Below, in pieces: positions 16,121 through 24,894 of a stretch of 64,000 bases of DNA. The stretch is taken from NCBI GenBank assembly GCA_022709695.1, contig JAKLII010000006.1, forward strand, positions 62,001 through 126,000, in the 5' to 3' direction. The notes beneath the pieces are model-generated. The model was given only the letters and a program-made list of their open reading frames with translations, ran no database searches and was not told the DNA's origin. Each line of letters begins with the position of its first letter. Positions within the stretch are counted from its first letter, which is position 1. Source of the DNA: Bacteroidota bacterium (GTDB taxonomy: Bacteria > Bacteroidota > Bacteroidia > Bacteroidales > SKPS01). A program made the translations under genes and the position numbers.

Positions 16121-18009
16121 TTTGAACCTTTCTCGGCCGCTTTAAAGGATTCGATCAGGGAGTTGAGAACCTTCTCTGTATTAGCAGCACCCTCCCCGAG
16201 GAGGAAGCCGATCTGCTGCACCATCCTGAGATTTTCGTCAATGGCTTCAGACAAGCGGTTCACCACCTCCTCGCCCCGTACCTCAGGCGACTGCAGGTCG
16301 CGTATCACGGCGCCCACAATCCGGTGTTTCCGGATGCTGAAAACCGAAAGGTTGTAGATCCTTTCCCCGTAATGCACATCCTTGTTCACCACACTCTCGT
16401 CATGATCGAGCACATAGGTGAAATAGCTGTAAAAATTATAGGGCACCAGGGTCTTCAGGTCGGCACCTTCGAGTCCCGGTATGATCTCATTGATTTCAGC
16501 CACCTCATCACCGAGGAGCCTGACAAAGGTTTGATTCGCCTGGATGATTTTCAGGTTTTCGTTCACCAGCAAAATACCCGACGGGATTTTCTGGAGCATG
16601 GAACGTGTGATCTCCATGGCTTCCAGGGCGGTTTCCTTCTCCTTCCGGGCCTCTTTTTCAGAATCTTCCAGTGCCTGGCGGGTCTGGGCCAGCTTTTCGT
16701 TGGTGATGCGGAGTGAACGGATGTATTCCTGCTGATTCCGGAGGTTATGGCTGTGGCACATCTCGGTTTTGGCAAGCCCTTTGGCCACGGCCACAGCAAA
16801 CTCCCTGCACGACGGGTAGCCACAGGCAGAACAGCCTTTCATTCCCACCTCATCACCCTTGCCGATGATGCGCATGATTTCGGAGATCTTTTCCTCCGAG
16901 GGTTCTTCCATCCGCTGATCGTCGTTGCGGAAAACTGCCTCAGTATTGAGCCTGGCATATTCGGTGAACTGATCCTGCCAGGCCTGCTTGTCGAAAATAC
17001 TGTCGCGCTTCCTGGCATAATTGATTACCAATGACCTGCGTAAAAACTTATTACGGTTGGGAGAGGTACCGGGACCCATCAGGCAGCCTTCGCAATAAAA
17101 CAGGTTGAAATGCTTCTGCAAATCATCAATGTGGGTGCTGAACTCACCGATCGCAGTGGCAATGTTGCCTGACCCTTCGGAAGTAATGATGCTTCCGTCA
17201 AGCAGGTCTTCGCTCAGGCGGGCAGCCTGGATGATCCCTTCGCTCACCGGGTAAAGTGCCCCGGCAGCGCCAAGCGGCTGGTCGAAATCGCTGAATTCCA
17301 GCTTACTCTCTTCTATCTGCTTCTCTGCAAACATCTCCCGAAGCTCCCTGAAAGTAATCAGCTCATCCACTTTCCCTGAATCCTCATAACGGAGCGCTTC
17401 GCGCTTGGCTGCTATGCACGGTGAAATGGCCACCACCTTCAGTTCCTGCCCGTACTTCTCCCTGACCACGCAGGCAGAGACGGTCATGGCAGTGGTGATC
17501 GGGGCAAGATTGCCGATCAGTTCGGGGTTGTATTTTTCGATATGCATCACCACCGCAGGACAATTGCTGAACATGTAGTATTTTCCCCTGAAGTCCCCGA
17601 CCAGGTGCCGGTAGTTAGCGGCAATAATGTCCACCCCGAAGGATACCTCGGTCACATAGTCAAAACCAAGTTCACGGATCATTTTGACGAACTTCCGGTA
17701 ATCGGTAATGTCATCAAACTCGCCCGAGATGGAAGGGTCAACGATGGCAGCCACTTTGTGTTCAGAGTCGAGCAGCTGATACACCTGCTGCACAGAGCTC
17801 CGGAATGAAATGGCCTCTTCAGGGCAAATATCCAGACAGTTGCCGCATCCGATGCAACGCTGGTCATCGATTTCAGCAAAAGGCTGGTTGTGTTTTACCT
17901 GAATGGCTTTCACAGGGCAGATGCGAATGCAGGTATAGCACAGGGTACACTTGCGGCTGTCGATTGAAAGCAGGGGAAGATTCATTCCCGTAGGCACCGT
18001 GCTGGTCAT
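16117..18009 (-). CDS. Sensory [FeFe]-hydrogenase with Fes and PAS domains (HydS, phosphatase-linked)
   Basis: This 630-residue putative H2 sensor starts with two [4Fe-4S] clusters (C21-C31 and C52-C62 regions), followed by an H-cluster domain with FSNCPAV (N149, C150), ISPCIAAK (S196, C198, K202) and CEGCLMGPG (C306, C309). A Fes-type [4Fe-4S] motif (C393, C396, C401, C418), a coiled coil (about 425-470) and a PAS domain (about 475-590) complete it. Asparagine replaces the proton-transfer cysteine and serine the usual methionine of MPC. These changes are typical of sensory group C hydrogenases, which turn over slowly. The signal probably passes through PAS to the phosphatase encoded next (4-bp overlap). 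It lies in a three-gene operon. Confidence 0.9.
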   Translation of the reverse strand: MTSTVPTGMNLPLLSIDSRKCTLCYTCIRICPVKAIQVKHNQPFAEIDDQRCIGCGNCLDICPEEAISFRSSVQQVYQLLDSEHKVAAIVDPSISGEFDDITDYRKFVKMIRELGFDYVTEVSFGVDIIAANYRHLVGDFRGKYYMFSNCPAVVMHIEKYNPELIGNLAPITTAMTVSACVVREKYGQELKVVAISPCIAAKREALRYEDSGKVDELITFRELREMFAEKQIEESKLEFSDFDQPLGAAGALYPVSEGIIQAARLSEDLLDGSIITSEGSGNIATAIGEFSTHIDDLQKHFNLFYCEGCLMGPGTSPNRNKFLRRSLVINYARKRDSIFDKQAWQDQFTEYARLNTEAVFRNDDQRMEEPSEEKISEIMRIIGKGDEVGMKGCSACGYPSCREFAVAVAKGLAKTEMCHSHNLRNQQEYIRSLRITNEKLAQTRQALEDSEKEARKEKETALEAMEITRSMLQKIPSGILLVNENLKIIQANQTFVRLLGDEVAEINEIIPGLEGADLKTLVPYNFYSYFTYVLDHDESVVNKDVHYGERIYNLSVFSIRKHRIVGAVIRDLQSPEVRGEEVVNRLSEAIDENLRMVQQIGFLLGEGAANTEKVLNSLIESFKAAEKGSK

Positions 18010-18254
18010 AATGGTTTTCTGTTGGTAATTTCGTCCAGTAAACTGATCAGTTTCTCCTCCGTCAGTTTTTCATAGATCACCCCGTTGATTTCAATGATCG
18101 GTCCCTGATGGCAGTTCCCGAAACAGTGCCCACCCCGGAAATCAACCCTCGATTCCAGGCTGCGCGATTGCAGATACTCCTTCACGATTTTTACCATACT
18201 CTTGTTTCCCCTTGAGAAACAAGAACTTCCCAAACAAATTCTAATCTGTATCAA
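18006..18254 (-). CDS. Small [2Fe-2S] thioredoxin-like ferredoxin
   Basis: This 82-residue protein is a NuoE C-domain-like [2Fe-2S] ferredoxin with C-x4-C in CLGSSCFSRG and C-x3-C in GGHCFGNCHQGP. The only available start is a TTG at 18254, because an in-frame stop lies five codons upstream; the family sequence begins at once (IQIRICLGSSC). It overlaps the sensory hydrogenase gene by 4 bp (ATGA). It is the first gene of the operon 18254-14936 and may pass electrons to or from the sensor. A -7 element lies 30 bp upstream, and two Rex-type palindromes lie in the shared divergent promoter region. Confidence 0.8.
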   Translation of the reverse strand: MIQIRICLGSSCFSRGNKSMVKIVKEYLQSRSLESRVDFRGGHCFGNCHQGPIIEINGVIYEKLTEEKLISLLDEITNRKPL

Positions 18255-18284
18255 AACGGATTCTCTTTATATCAAACTGAGGTG

Positions 18285-18292
18285 CAAAGATA
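18285..18292 (-). promoter_or_regulatory. -7 element for the sensory hydrogenase/phosphatase operon
   Basis: The minus strand reads TATCTTTG (TAnnTTTG), 30 bp upstream of the TTG start at 18254. The Rex-type sites at 18319-18351 cover the region where the -33 element would lie. Confidence 0.55.
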
Positions 18293-18318
18293 CAACAACA
18301 AATATCCGAATAAATATT

Positions 18319-18351
18319 TGTTATTTTAATAACATTGTTATTTTTGTAACA
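18319..18351. promoter_or_regulatory. Tandem Rex-type operators in divergent promoter region
   Basis: TGTTATTTTAATAACA (18319-18334) is a palindrome with perfectly matching arms. TGTTATTTTTGTAACA (18336-18351) differs by one position between its arms. The centres are 17 bp apart, exactly as at cluster II. The second site overlaps the -33 TTG of the plus-strand promoter, and the pair occupies the -33 region of the minus-strand promoter, so one repressor could control both operons. Confidence 0.7.
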
Positions 18352-18367
18352 AAAAGAATTATTTTTG
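18335..18367 (+). promoter_or_regulatory. Promoter of hydrogenase cluster III
   Basis: TTG at 18335-18337 and TATTTTTG at 18360-18367 are 22 bp apart, within the Bacteroidota range. The first gene starts at 18394. Confidence 0.6.
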
Positions 18368-18393
18368 TGGCAAACAATGAAAACAGCAGAAGG

Positions 18394-18852
18394 ATGAACG
18401 ACATCTTGAAGCAATTCAGGCCAGACCACCGGGAGGATCTGATTCCCTGCATGCAGGCTGTACAGGACAGGGAGGGATATATCAGCGACGACTCGATGGC
18501 AGCCATTGGGGCCCATTTTGGCATTCCGGCCATTAAGGTGTATGGTCTGGCAACTTTTTACGACTATTTTACTTTTGCGCCGGTTTCGGGCGATGTGGTG
18601 AGGATCTGCAACGGGACTTCCTGTCATATGATGGGTGCCGGAAAGTTGATTTCGGAGGCAGAGAAAATAAAACAGACGGGTGCGGGCAAGGGAAGAAGCC
18701 GTTTTACACTGAAAATTTGTGAATGTCAGGGTGCCTGCAGTGCCGGACCTGTGATGGATGTCAACGGAAAAAGCTACATCAGGGTAAAACCGGAGGAGGT
18801 AAGAAGCATTACAGAGAAGAGCCTGGGCCGTGAGAAAGGGGGTGAAGGATGA
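18394..18852 (+). CDS. NuoE/HydC-type [2Fe-2S] subunit (cluster III)
   Basis: This 152-residue NuoE-like subunit starts at the ATG at 18394 (MNDILKQFRPDHRED). The frame is open further upstream, but that part lies across the promoter and encodes no family sequence. [2Fe-2S] ligands are C-x4-C in ICNGTSCHMMG and C-x3-C in CQGACSAGP. The docking motif IKVYGLATFYDYF is present. Its stop overlaps the next start (ATGA), showing tight coupling with the NuoF-like gene. It opens the operon that runs through the HydA-like gene, sensor kinase, phosphorelay and rex. Confidence 0.9.
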   Translation: MNDILKQFRPDHREDLIPCMQAVQDREGYISDDSMAAIGAHFGIPAIKVYGLATFYDYFTFAPVSGDVVRICNGTSCHMMGAGKLISEAEKIKQTGAGKGRSRFTLKICECQGACSAGPVMDVNGKSYIRVKPEEVRSITEKSLGREKGGEG

Positions 18853-20789
18853 GTTTACAGGCCATGAACAGGGAAACAGCCCGGCGGATTATCGCCCTGC
18901 CACCTTCGAAAATCACCAGGGAAGAGCAGGATCTGTTACTGCTGCTCAGAAGAGACCGCTGTACGATTCCGGTTATACTGGTTTCGGAAAGCCGGCCGGC
19001 AAGGGTTAGCGGATCGAATGCAACCTACTCTGCCATTGCAGATTATATCTCAGAGAATAATCTTAGTGTTGAACTGGGTCGTTGCAGTGGCAAGGGATTT
19101 CAGCAAAACGAACCCTTTGTGGATGTACAGTTACCGGGAAAATCGAGGGTAACATTCGGACCTGTATCCCCTGAAATTGTACCGCTGATCCTGGATGGTA
19201 TGATCAATAAGGCTATTCCGATGGAATACGCCCTGTGGCAATACAGGAACCCGATGCATGAACCGTGGGACGGGGTACCTTTTTTTGACGAAATTCCTTA
19301 TTTTTCAGGACAGGTACGCAAGCTTACACGCAACTTCGGTTTAAGCGATCCCGCCTCCGTTGCCGAGTACATTGCCCGCGACGGATATAAAGCTTTTGTA
19401 AAGGCGATCTCCAATTATACGGCAGCTGACATTACCGAGCTCGTGGAACAGAGTGGGCTGCGGGGCAGAGGTGGCGCCGGGTATCCCACCGCACAGAAAT
19501 GGCAGGTTGCAAGAAATACCCTCTCGGATCAGAAATATCTGATCTGTAATGCCGATGAAAGTGATCCGGGAGCATTTACCGACAAAGCGCTGCTGGAGCG
19601 TGAACCCCATAAGGTGATCGAAGGAGTCGCCATCGCAGCATATGCCATTGGAGCCTCCATGGTGTTCATCTACGTTAATGCATCCGACAGCTATTCAACC
19701 GATTGCATCGAACATGCTCTTTCGGAAGCTGCTGCCCTTGGTCTGACAGGCGAAAATATTTTCGACAGTGGTTTCAACCTGAAGGTTCAGCTGGTACGCA
19801 GTGCAGGGGCGTATATCTGCGGCGAGGAGACAGCCCTGATCAACAACCTTCAGGGAAAACGGGCCATTCCCCGCCAGAAGCCCCCCTACCCTTCTGAGAA
19901 AGGATTATTTGGCAAGCCTACAGTGGTAAATAATGTCGAAACCCTGTTCAATCTGCCGGATATTCTGAATTATGGTCCCCAGTGGTATCGAAATACCGGC
20001 ACACCTGATAGTCCCGGCACCAAGATTCTTTCCCTTACGGGCAAACTGAAGTACCAGGGGTTAGTGGAGGTGCCTTTCGGGATTACCCTAAACGATCTCG
20101 TAACAAAAATCGGGGGCGGGATCCGCAACGGAAAGCAATTCAAAGCCTTGCAGATTGGCGGGCCGGCTGGTCGCTGCATTGGTCATGAAGGGCTTCAACT
20201 GAAGCTCGATTACAAAACCTTCGCGGAAGCAGGTATTTTTCTCGGATCGGGTGGCGTCGTGGTGCTGGATGAGGAGAATTGCATGGTGGATGTAGCCCGT
20301 TATTTTCTCCGGTTCATCAGCCGCGAGAGTTGTGGTAAATGCATCCCCTGCAGGGAGGGTTCCCGCAGGATGCTCGACATCCTCAATGCCATCAGTCATC
20401 GTCCTGAACAGGGCGCTTCACACGAACCTCTGGAACGGTTTAAGGGTGTTATGACCCTTGAAAGCCTGGCAGAAGTTATCAAGGACACCTCCCTGTGCGG
20501 CCTTGGCAAAACAGCACCGGACACGGTTTTAAGTACGCTGCGCCTTTTCAGGGAGGAATATGAGGAGCACATCTTTGAACGAAAATGCAGGGCTGGCGTT
20601 TGCACCGACCTGCAAACCTACTACATTGATATGGAAGCCTGTACAGGATGCACAGCCTGTGCAAAAAAATGCCCGGTCAACGCCATCATCGGCACTCCGA
20701 GACAACCATTTTTCATTATCGAACAGAAATGTACCGGTTGTGGTATCTGTATGGAAACCTGTAAGTTCAGCGCCGTAAAAACACGATAA
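18849..20789 (+). CDS. NuoF/HydB-type flavin subunit with degenerate N-terminal ferredoxin domain (cluster III)
   Basis: This 646-residue protein has the full HydB/HndC architecture: an N-terminal thioredoxin-like domain (about 35-125), an FMN/NADH domain, the N3-type cluster (ESCGKCIPCREG) and a C-terminal 2x[4Fe-4S] domain (CTGCTACAKKC and CTGCGICMETC). In the N-terminal domain the cluster cysteines are mostly lost. The first motif is ILVSESRPARV and the second C79-S-G-K-G, so a [2Fe-2S] cluster is unlikely there. The flavin site is mostly kept (GLRGRGGAGYPTAQKW), but CNADESDPGAF has Ser for the usual Gly, and ALINNLQGKRA differs from the ALIxSxEGxRG of both sister subunits. It overlaps the upstream gene by 4 bp and lies 3 bp from the HydA-like gene. 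Confidence 0.92.
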   Translation: MSLQAMNRETARRIIALPPSKITREEQDLLLLLRRDRCTIPVILVSESRPARVSGSNATYSAIADYISENNLSVELGRCSGKGFQQNEPFVDVQLPGKSRVTFGPVSPEIVPLILDGMINKAIPMEYALWQYRNPMHEPWDGVPFFDEIPYFSGQVRKLTRNFGLSDPASVAEYIARDGYKAFVKAISNYTAADITELVEQSGLRGRGGAGYPTAQKWQVARNTLSDQKYLICNADESDPGAFTDKALLEREPHKVIEGVAIAAYAIGASMVFIYVNASDSYSTDCIEHALSEAAALGLTGENIFDSGFNLKVQLVRSAGAYICGEETALINNLQGKRAIPRQKPPYPSEKGLFGKPTVVNNVETLFNLPDILNYGPQWYRNTGTPDSPGTKILSLTGKLKYQGLVEVPFGITLNDLVTKIGGGIRNGKQFKALQIGGPAGRCIGHEGLQLKLDYKTFAEAGIFLGSGGVVVLDEENCMVDVARYFLRFISRESCGKCIPCREGSRRMLDILNAISHRPEQGASHEPLERFKGVMTLESLAEVIKDTSLCGLGKTAPDTVLSTLRLFREEYEEHIFERKCRAGVCTDLQTYYIDMEACTGCTACAKKCPVNAIIGTPRQPFFIIEQKCTGCGICMETCKFSAVKTR

Positions 20790-20792
20790 ACT

Positions 20793-22484
20793 ATGAATTT
20801 TTTCATAACCGTTAACAACAGGGAGATTGAAGCCGTTAAGGGTGAAACCATCCTTCAGGCGTTGAAACGTGCAGGTATCAGCATTCCTACCCTTTGCAAC
20901 ATGGAAGGGTTTACCCCAACAGGGGCGTGCCGTCTCTGCATGGTTGAGGTGAAAGGGCGCGAAGGGCTGGTTCCTTCATGTTCCCAGCCTGTCGAAGAAT
21001 GGATGGAGGTGAAGACCCACACCCCCAGGGTGATCAAAGCACGCAGGATGATTGTTGAATTGCTGCTTGCAAGCCATCCTGACGACTGCCTGTATTGTGA
21101 ACGCAACTGCCACTGTGAGCTGCAAAACCTTGCTTTTGAACTGAATGTCAGAGAACGGAAACAAAGCTCCCGAAGACCAGCCATGGTAAAGGACCTCAGC
21201 AGTCCGGCCATCACCAGGGATCCCTCCAAATGTATCCTCTGCGGACGCTGTGTAAGGATATGTGAAGAGGTGATGGGTTGCTCCTCGCTGGAATTCTCCG
21301 GAAAAGGGGATGCTTCACGGATCGACACACTGGGCGGGCGCGGGCTGAATGCCACCAGTTGTATCGCCTGCGGCCAATGCGTTATGGTGTGCCCAACAGG
21401 TGCCCTCTATGAAAAGAAAAAACTGGCCGAACTCCAGATCGCCCTCGGAAATCCCGGACTGCATCCCGTTGCCGTGGTGGATCCCGTGGTAAGCCTCTCA
21501 CTTGCGGATGTGTATGGCAACCGTAATCTCAGGCAGTCGGCAAGGCAACTCAATAATCTGCTGAAAAGGTGCGGTTTCAGGGAGGTGTATGATTATGCTG
21601 CACTGCAGGATCTTTATGTGCGGAAAACCGCTGAAGAGCTGACCCGCGCTGAAGGCAGCACAATTTACTCTTCAAACTGTCCGGCATGGATCAAATACGC
21701 TGAACAATACCTGCCGGAACTATTGCCCTGTATTTCAAAACTGAAGAGCCCGTCGCAACTGGCCGGCACGCTTCTGAAGAAACTTCTGCCGGAAAAAGAT
21801 GGCACAAAGCCGTTTGTAGTGAGCTTCAGCCCCTGTACGGCACGAAAGTACGAATCACGCCGCAGGGAATTCAACCCTGTGGGAGAACCGGAGATTGATC
21901 TGGTAATCACCGCAAGGGCTCTGGAACAGTATGTGGTTCTCAACGGAATGGATCCTGCCACAGCCGAAGCTGAAGAATTCAACAAGCCCTTCCAGACCTC
22001 TTCGATGTACGGAGAGCTGGGAGGTGTAAGCGGAGGGACCATGGAGGCGGTTGCTGCTGAAACCTATTTCAGGCTAACCGGAGGCAAAGACCTTCCTTCA
22101 GGCAGACTGAAAAAAGTAAAACCGGGGAAAATCAGGGAGCTGGTTTTTGATCATGCGGGAGAAACCTGGCGGTTCGCTTCGGTGAGCGGTATGGCTGAAG
22201 CAGCCGGATTTATTGAAGAATTATCGGGTAAACCGGGTTACTACCGGTACATTGAAGTAATGGCTTGCCCCAACGGCTGTATCAACGGGGGAGGGTTGCC
22301 GATTCTGAATGATGACAATATCTTGAAAAACAGGCAAAAGCAACTAACGGAGCTTGCAGAAAAGAATGCACTTGCATGTTCCAACCGTAACAGGACCATC
22401 GACGAGCTTCTGTCGGAACTGGCAAAAATGGATGGTGGTGAACAGCTGCTTTATACTGCATACGAACCAGGAAAAACTGTATAA
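20793..22484 (+). CDS. HydA-like [FeFe]-hydrogenase subunit with non-canonical H-cluster pocket (cluster III)
   Basis: This 563-residue protein has the domain order of a catalytic HydA: [2Fe-2S] fold, His/Cys [4Fe-4S] (HPDDCLYCERNCHC), two [4Fe-4S] clusters (CILCGRCVRIC, CIACGQC) and an H-domain. The four cluster cysteines are kept (C296, C348, C492, C496) and L3 is MACPNGCINGGG. Around them the pocket has changed. L1 is SSNCPAW with N295 for the proton-transfer cysteine, L2 is SPCTARKYE with S346 for Met and R351 for the conserved Lys, and the MEEG of the proton path is replaced by RKTA. The first two changes also occur in the neighbouring HydS at 16117. It may be a slow, sensory or otherwise specialised enzyme fed by the NuoF-like partner. 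Confidence 0.9.
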   Translation: MNFFITVNNREIEAVKGETILQALKRAGISIPTLCNMEGFTPTGACRLCMVEVKGREGLVPSCSQPVEEWMEVKTHTPRVIKARRMIVELLLASHPDDCLYCERNCHCELQNLAFELNVRERKQSSRRPAMVKDLSSPAITRDPSKCILCGRCVRICEEVMGCSSLEFSGKGDASRIDTLGGRGLNATSCIACGQCVMVCPTGALYEKKKLAELQIALGNPGLHPVAVVDPVVSLSLADVYGNRNLRQSARQLNNLLKRCGFREVYDYAALQDLYVRKTAEELTRAEGSTIYSSNCPAWIKYAEQYLPELLPCISKLKSPSQLAGTLLKKLLPEKDGTKPFVVSFSPCTARKYESRRREFNPVGEPEIDLVITARALEQYVVLNGMDPATAEAEEFNKPFQTSSMYGELGGVSGGTMEAVAAETYFRLTGGKDLPSGRLKKVKPGKIRELVFDHAGETWRFASVSGMAEAAGFIEELSGKPGYYRYIEVMACPNGCINGGGLPILNDDNILKNRQKQLTELAEKNALACSNRNRTIDELLSELAKMDGGEQLLYTAYEPGKTV

Positions 22485-22495
22485 AACCTAAAAAG

Positions 22496-24487
22496 ATGGC
22501 CCCTAAGAAGCCCATAACCCAACTGGTATTCACCGCGAAAGATCTGTGCAGGGTTTGCTATTCATGCGTTCGGTCGTGCCCTGCCAAGGCCATACGGATT
22601 TACGCCGGGCAGGCTGAGGTGATCAACGAACGCTGTATCGGATGCGGCAACTGCACCCGCGTATGCAGCCAGGGCGCCAAGACCTTTCTTAACTCTGTGA
22701 AGGAAGTTGAAGCCCTTTTACAGGAAGAAGGGATTAAAACCGCCATCATTGCGCCGAGTTTTGCTGCAGAGTTCACTGATTTTGAGGATCATGAAAAGCT
22801 GGTAGGAATGATTCGCGCCCTGGGATTTGACCATGTGATGGAGGTTGCCTTTGGTGCCGATCTGGTGACTGCGGCCTATGCAAACCTTTTCGGACATGAA
22901 ACCGATTACAGTTACATCGCTGCCAACTGCCCTGCCATTGTGCACTATATCAGGCAATACCATCCTGAACTGGTAGACCATATTGCCAGGATTGCATCGC
23001 CGGCAGTGGTTACCGCAAGGGTTGCACGGAAGATCACAGGGGAAGATACACGGATCGTATTTATCGGGCCGTGCATTGCCAAAAAAACCGAATCGGCCGA
23101 GCTTGATGAGGTGATCACCTTTGCAGAACTCAGGCAGATGTTTGCTGAACATCAGCTGAACCAGGAAGATATCGCTACCTCCCGGTTCGACCCTCCGTTA
23201 GGCGGCAGAGGTGCCATTTTTGCGATCAGCCGAGGGATGATCCAGAGCGGGGATCTGCCCGATGATGCCATTCAGGGGAATATTGTGGTGGCAGAAGGGA
23301 AGAACAACTATCCGGAAGCACTGGCGGAATTTGAAAAAGGGCTGCTGCACGGGCAGCACCTCGAGCTGCTTGCCTGTGAAGGGTGCATCATGGGCCCCGG
23401 CAACACCGTTACCGGAAAACCTTACTCCCGGAGGAACAGCATCCGAAAATACCTCCACCATAAGATGGCTGCATTTGATGAGGCAACATGGCAGCGTGCC
23501 ATGCAGGATTTTTCCGGTATTGATCTTTCGCAGAGTTATTCTCCCAATGACCAGCGTTTACCATTGCCCTCACCCGAAGAAGTGGACAGGGTGCTTGGAA
23601 GGCTTGGGAAGCAGGACCCGAAAGACCATCTGAATTGCGGCGCGTGTGGTTATGAAACCTGCCTTGCCCATGCCATTGCCATCATAGAAGGGCTGGCAGA
23701 AGGAGAAATGTGCTTACCCTATACCATCGAACAGCTTCATAAATCGATCACTGAACTCGATATCTCCAATTCCAAGCTGGCTTCGGCCCAACAGGCGCTG
23801 AAACAAAGTGAGAAACTGGCATCCATGGGACAGCTTTCAGCCGGGATTGCCCATGAACTCAACAATCCACTGGGTGTGGTGATGATGTACAGCAATATCC
23901 TGCTGGATGAATGCGCGCCCGATGACCCGGTGAGAGCAGACCTGCAATTGATTGTTGAACAGGCAGAAAGGTGTAAAAGAATTGTGGGGGGACTGTTGAA
24001 TTTCGCCCGTAAAAATCAGGTTAACTGGGATGACGTGGATGTCAGACAACTGATCGACAGCTCGTTGAATGCAGTGGTAGTGCCCCCTGGTGTGAGTATT
24101 GAATTCAATCCGCCAGACAGGAAAATATCTTTCCAGGTAGATGCGGAACAACTTACCCAGGTACTCAGCAACCTGTACAAGAATGCCTTCGAAGCCATGA
24201 ACGGCAGCGGGACCATCAGGATAACATTGTCGGAGATAGACGAGTCCGTGCACATTTCGGTTCAGGATACCGGTACCGGAATATCCAGGGAGAACATGGA
24301 GAAGATCTTCGAGCCCTTTTTTACCACCAAGGAGATCGGAAAAGGAACCGGTCTGGGGCTGGCTACTGCCTACGGTATTATCAAGATGCATAAAGGAAAG
24401 ATCACTGTGGATTCCAATGATAATCCGGCGAAAGGACCTACCGGCACAACCTTCCATATTGAAATTCCCAAAACAAGAACCCTTTAA
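22496..24487 (+). CDS. Sensory [FeFe]-hydrogenase fused to histidine kinase
   Basis: This 663-residue single-chain H2-sensor kinase begins with two [4Fe-4S] clusters (C18-C28 and C47-C57 regions), followed by an H-domain with AANCPAI (N144, C145), IGPCIAKK (G191, C193, K196) and CEGCIMGPG (C294, C297). A Fes-type [4Fe-4S] motif follows (C381, C384, C389, C406). The C-terminal kinase has phosphoacceptor H453 in [11 protein letters not shown] and ATPase motifs [16 protein letters not shown] and [13 protein letters not shown]. This is the histidine-kinase-linked sensory type (group C1 in HydDB terms). No membrane segment is seen, so it is probably cytoplasmic. It lies 11 bp after the HydA-like gene and 11 bp before a receiver protein, its likely partner. 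Confidence 0.93.
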   Translation: MAPKKPITQLVFTAKDLCRVCYSCVRSCPAKAIRIYAGQAEVINERCIGCGNCTRVCSQGAKTFLNSVKEVEALLQEEGIKTAIIAPSFAAEFTDFEDHEKLVGMIRALGFDHVMEVAFGADLVTAAYANLFGHETDYSYIAANCPAIVHYIRQYHPELVDHIARIASPAVVTARVARKITGEDTRIVFIGPCIAKKTESAELDEVITFAELRQMFAEHQLNQEDIATSRFDPPLGGRGAIFAISRGMIQSGDLPDDAIQGNIVVAEGKNNYPEALAEFEKGLLHGQHLELLACEGCIMGPGNTVTGKPYSRRNSIRKYLHHKMAAFDEATWQRAMQDFSGIDLSQSYSPNDQRLPLPSPEEVDRVLGRLGKQDPKDHLNCGACGYETCLAHAIAIIEGLAEGEMCLPYTIEQLHKSITELDISNSKLASAQQALKQSEKLASMGQLSAGIAHELNNPLGVVMMYSNILLDECAPDDPVRADLQLIVEQAERCKRIVGGLLNFARKNQVNWDDVDVRQLIDSSLNAVVVPPGVSIEFNPPDRKISFQVDAEQLTQVLSNLYKNAFEAMNGSGTIRITLSEIDESVHISVQDTGTGISRENMEKIFEPFFTTKEIGKGTGLGLATAYGIIKMHKGKITVDSNDNPAKGPTGTTFHIEIPKTRTL

Positions 24488-24498
24488 ATATCAATGAT

Positions 24499-24894
24499 AT
24501 GAACAGGAAAGAAATAAAAATTCTGATAGCCGATGATGATCCAGATTATCTCTTTCAGATGAAAATTATGCTGCAAAATGCAGGCTTTCAGGTAATTGCC
24601 GCTGACAGCCAGGCACAGGCAGAAGAGATCATAGCCTCGGTGAAACCCGATCTGGCGATCCTGGATCTGATGATGGAGAAAGATGACAGTGGTTTTATCC
24701 TTTCTTATAAAATCAAGAAACTGTATCCCAGGGTACCGGTAATCCTTGCCACGGCAGTATCTCAGGAAACCGGTATTTCCTTCGGATTTGATACCGAAGA
24801 GGACCGTTCCTGGATTAAAGCCGACCTGTATCTTGAAAAAGGGATAAGGCAGGATCAACTGCTGATGGAAATCGAAAAACTTCTTAAGAAATGA
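24499..24894 (+). CDS. Single-domain response regulator (CheY-like)
   Basis: This 131-residue protein consists of a receiver domain only. The acidic pocket is IADDDPDY, the phosphoacceptor aspartate lies in LAILDLMM, and the conserved Thr and Lys are in LATAV and YLEKGI. It has no output domain, so it must act by protein contact or pass phosphate on. It lies between the sensor kinase (22496) and the receiver-kinase hybrid (24891), with its stop overlapping the next start (ATGA). That position fits an intermediate in a H2-responsive phosphorelay. The loop before the lysine (GFDTEEDRSWIK) is longer than usual. Confidence 0.9.
   Translation: MNRKEIKILIADDDPDYLFQMKIMLQNAGFQVIAADSQAQAEEIIASVKPDLAILDLMMEKDDSGFILSYKIKKLYPRVPVILATAVSQETGISFGFDTEEDRSWIKADLYLEKGIRQDQLLMEIEKLLKK

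Noticed and set aside
18202-18393. N-terminal extension of the cluster III NuoE-like protein
   Set aside because: The extra 64 codons cover the divergent promoter and Rex-type sites and contain no family sequence; the ATG at 18394 starts the conserved protein.
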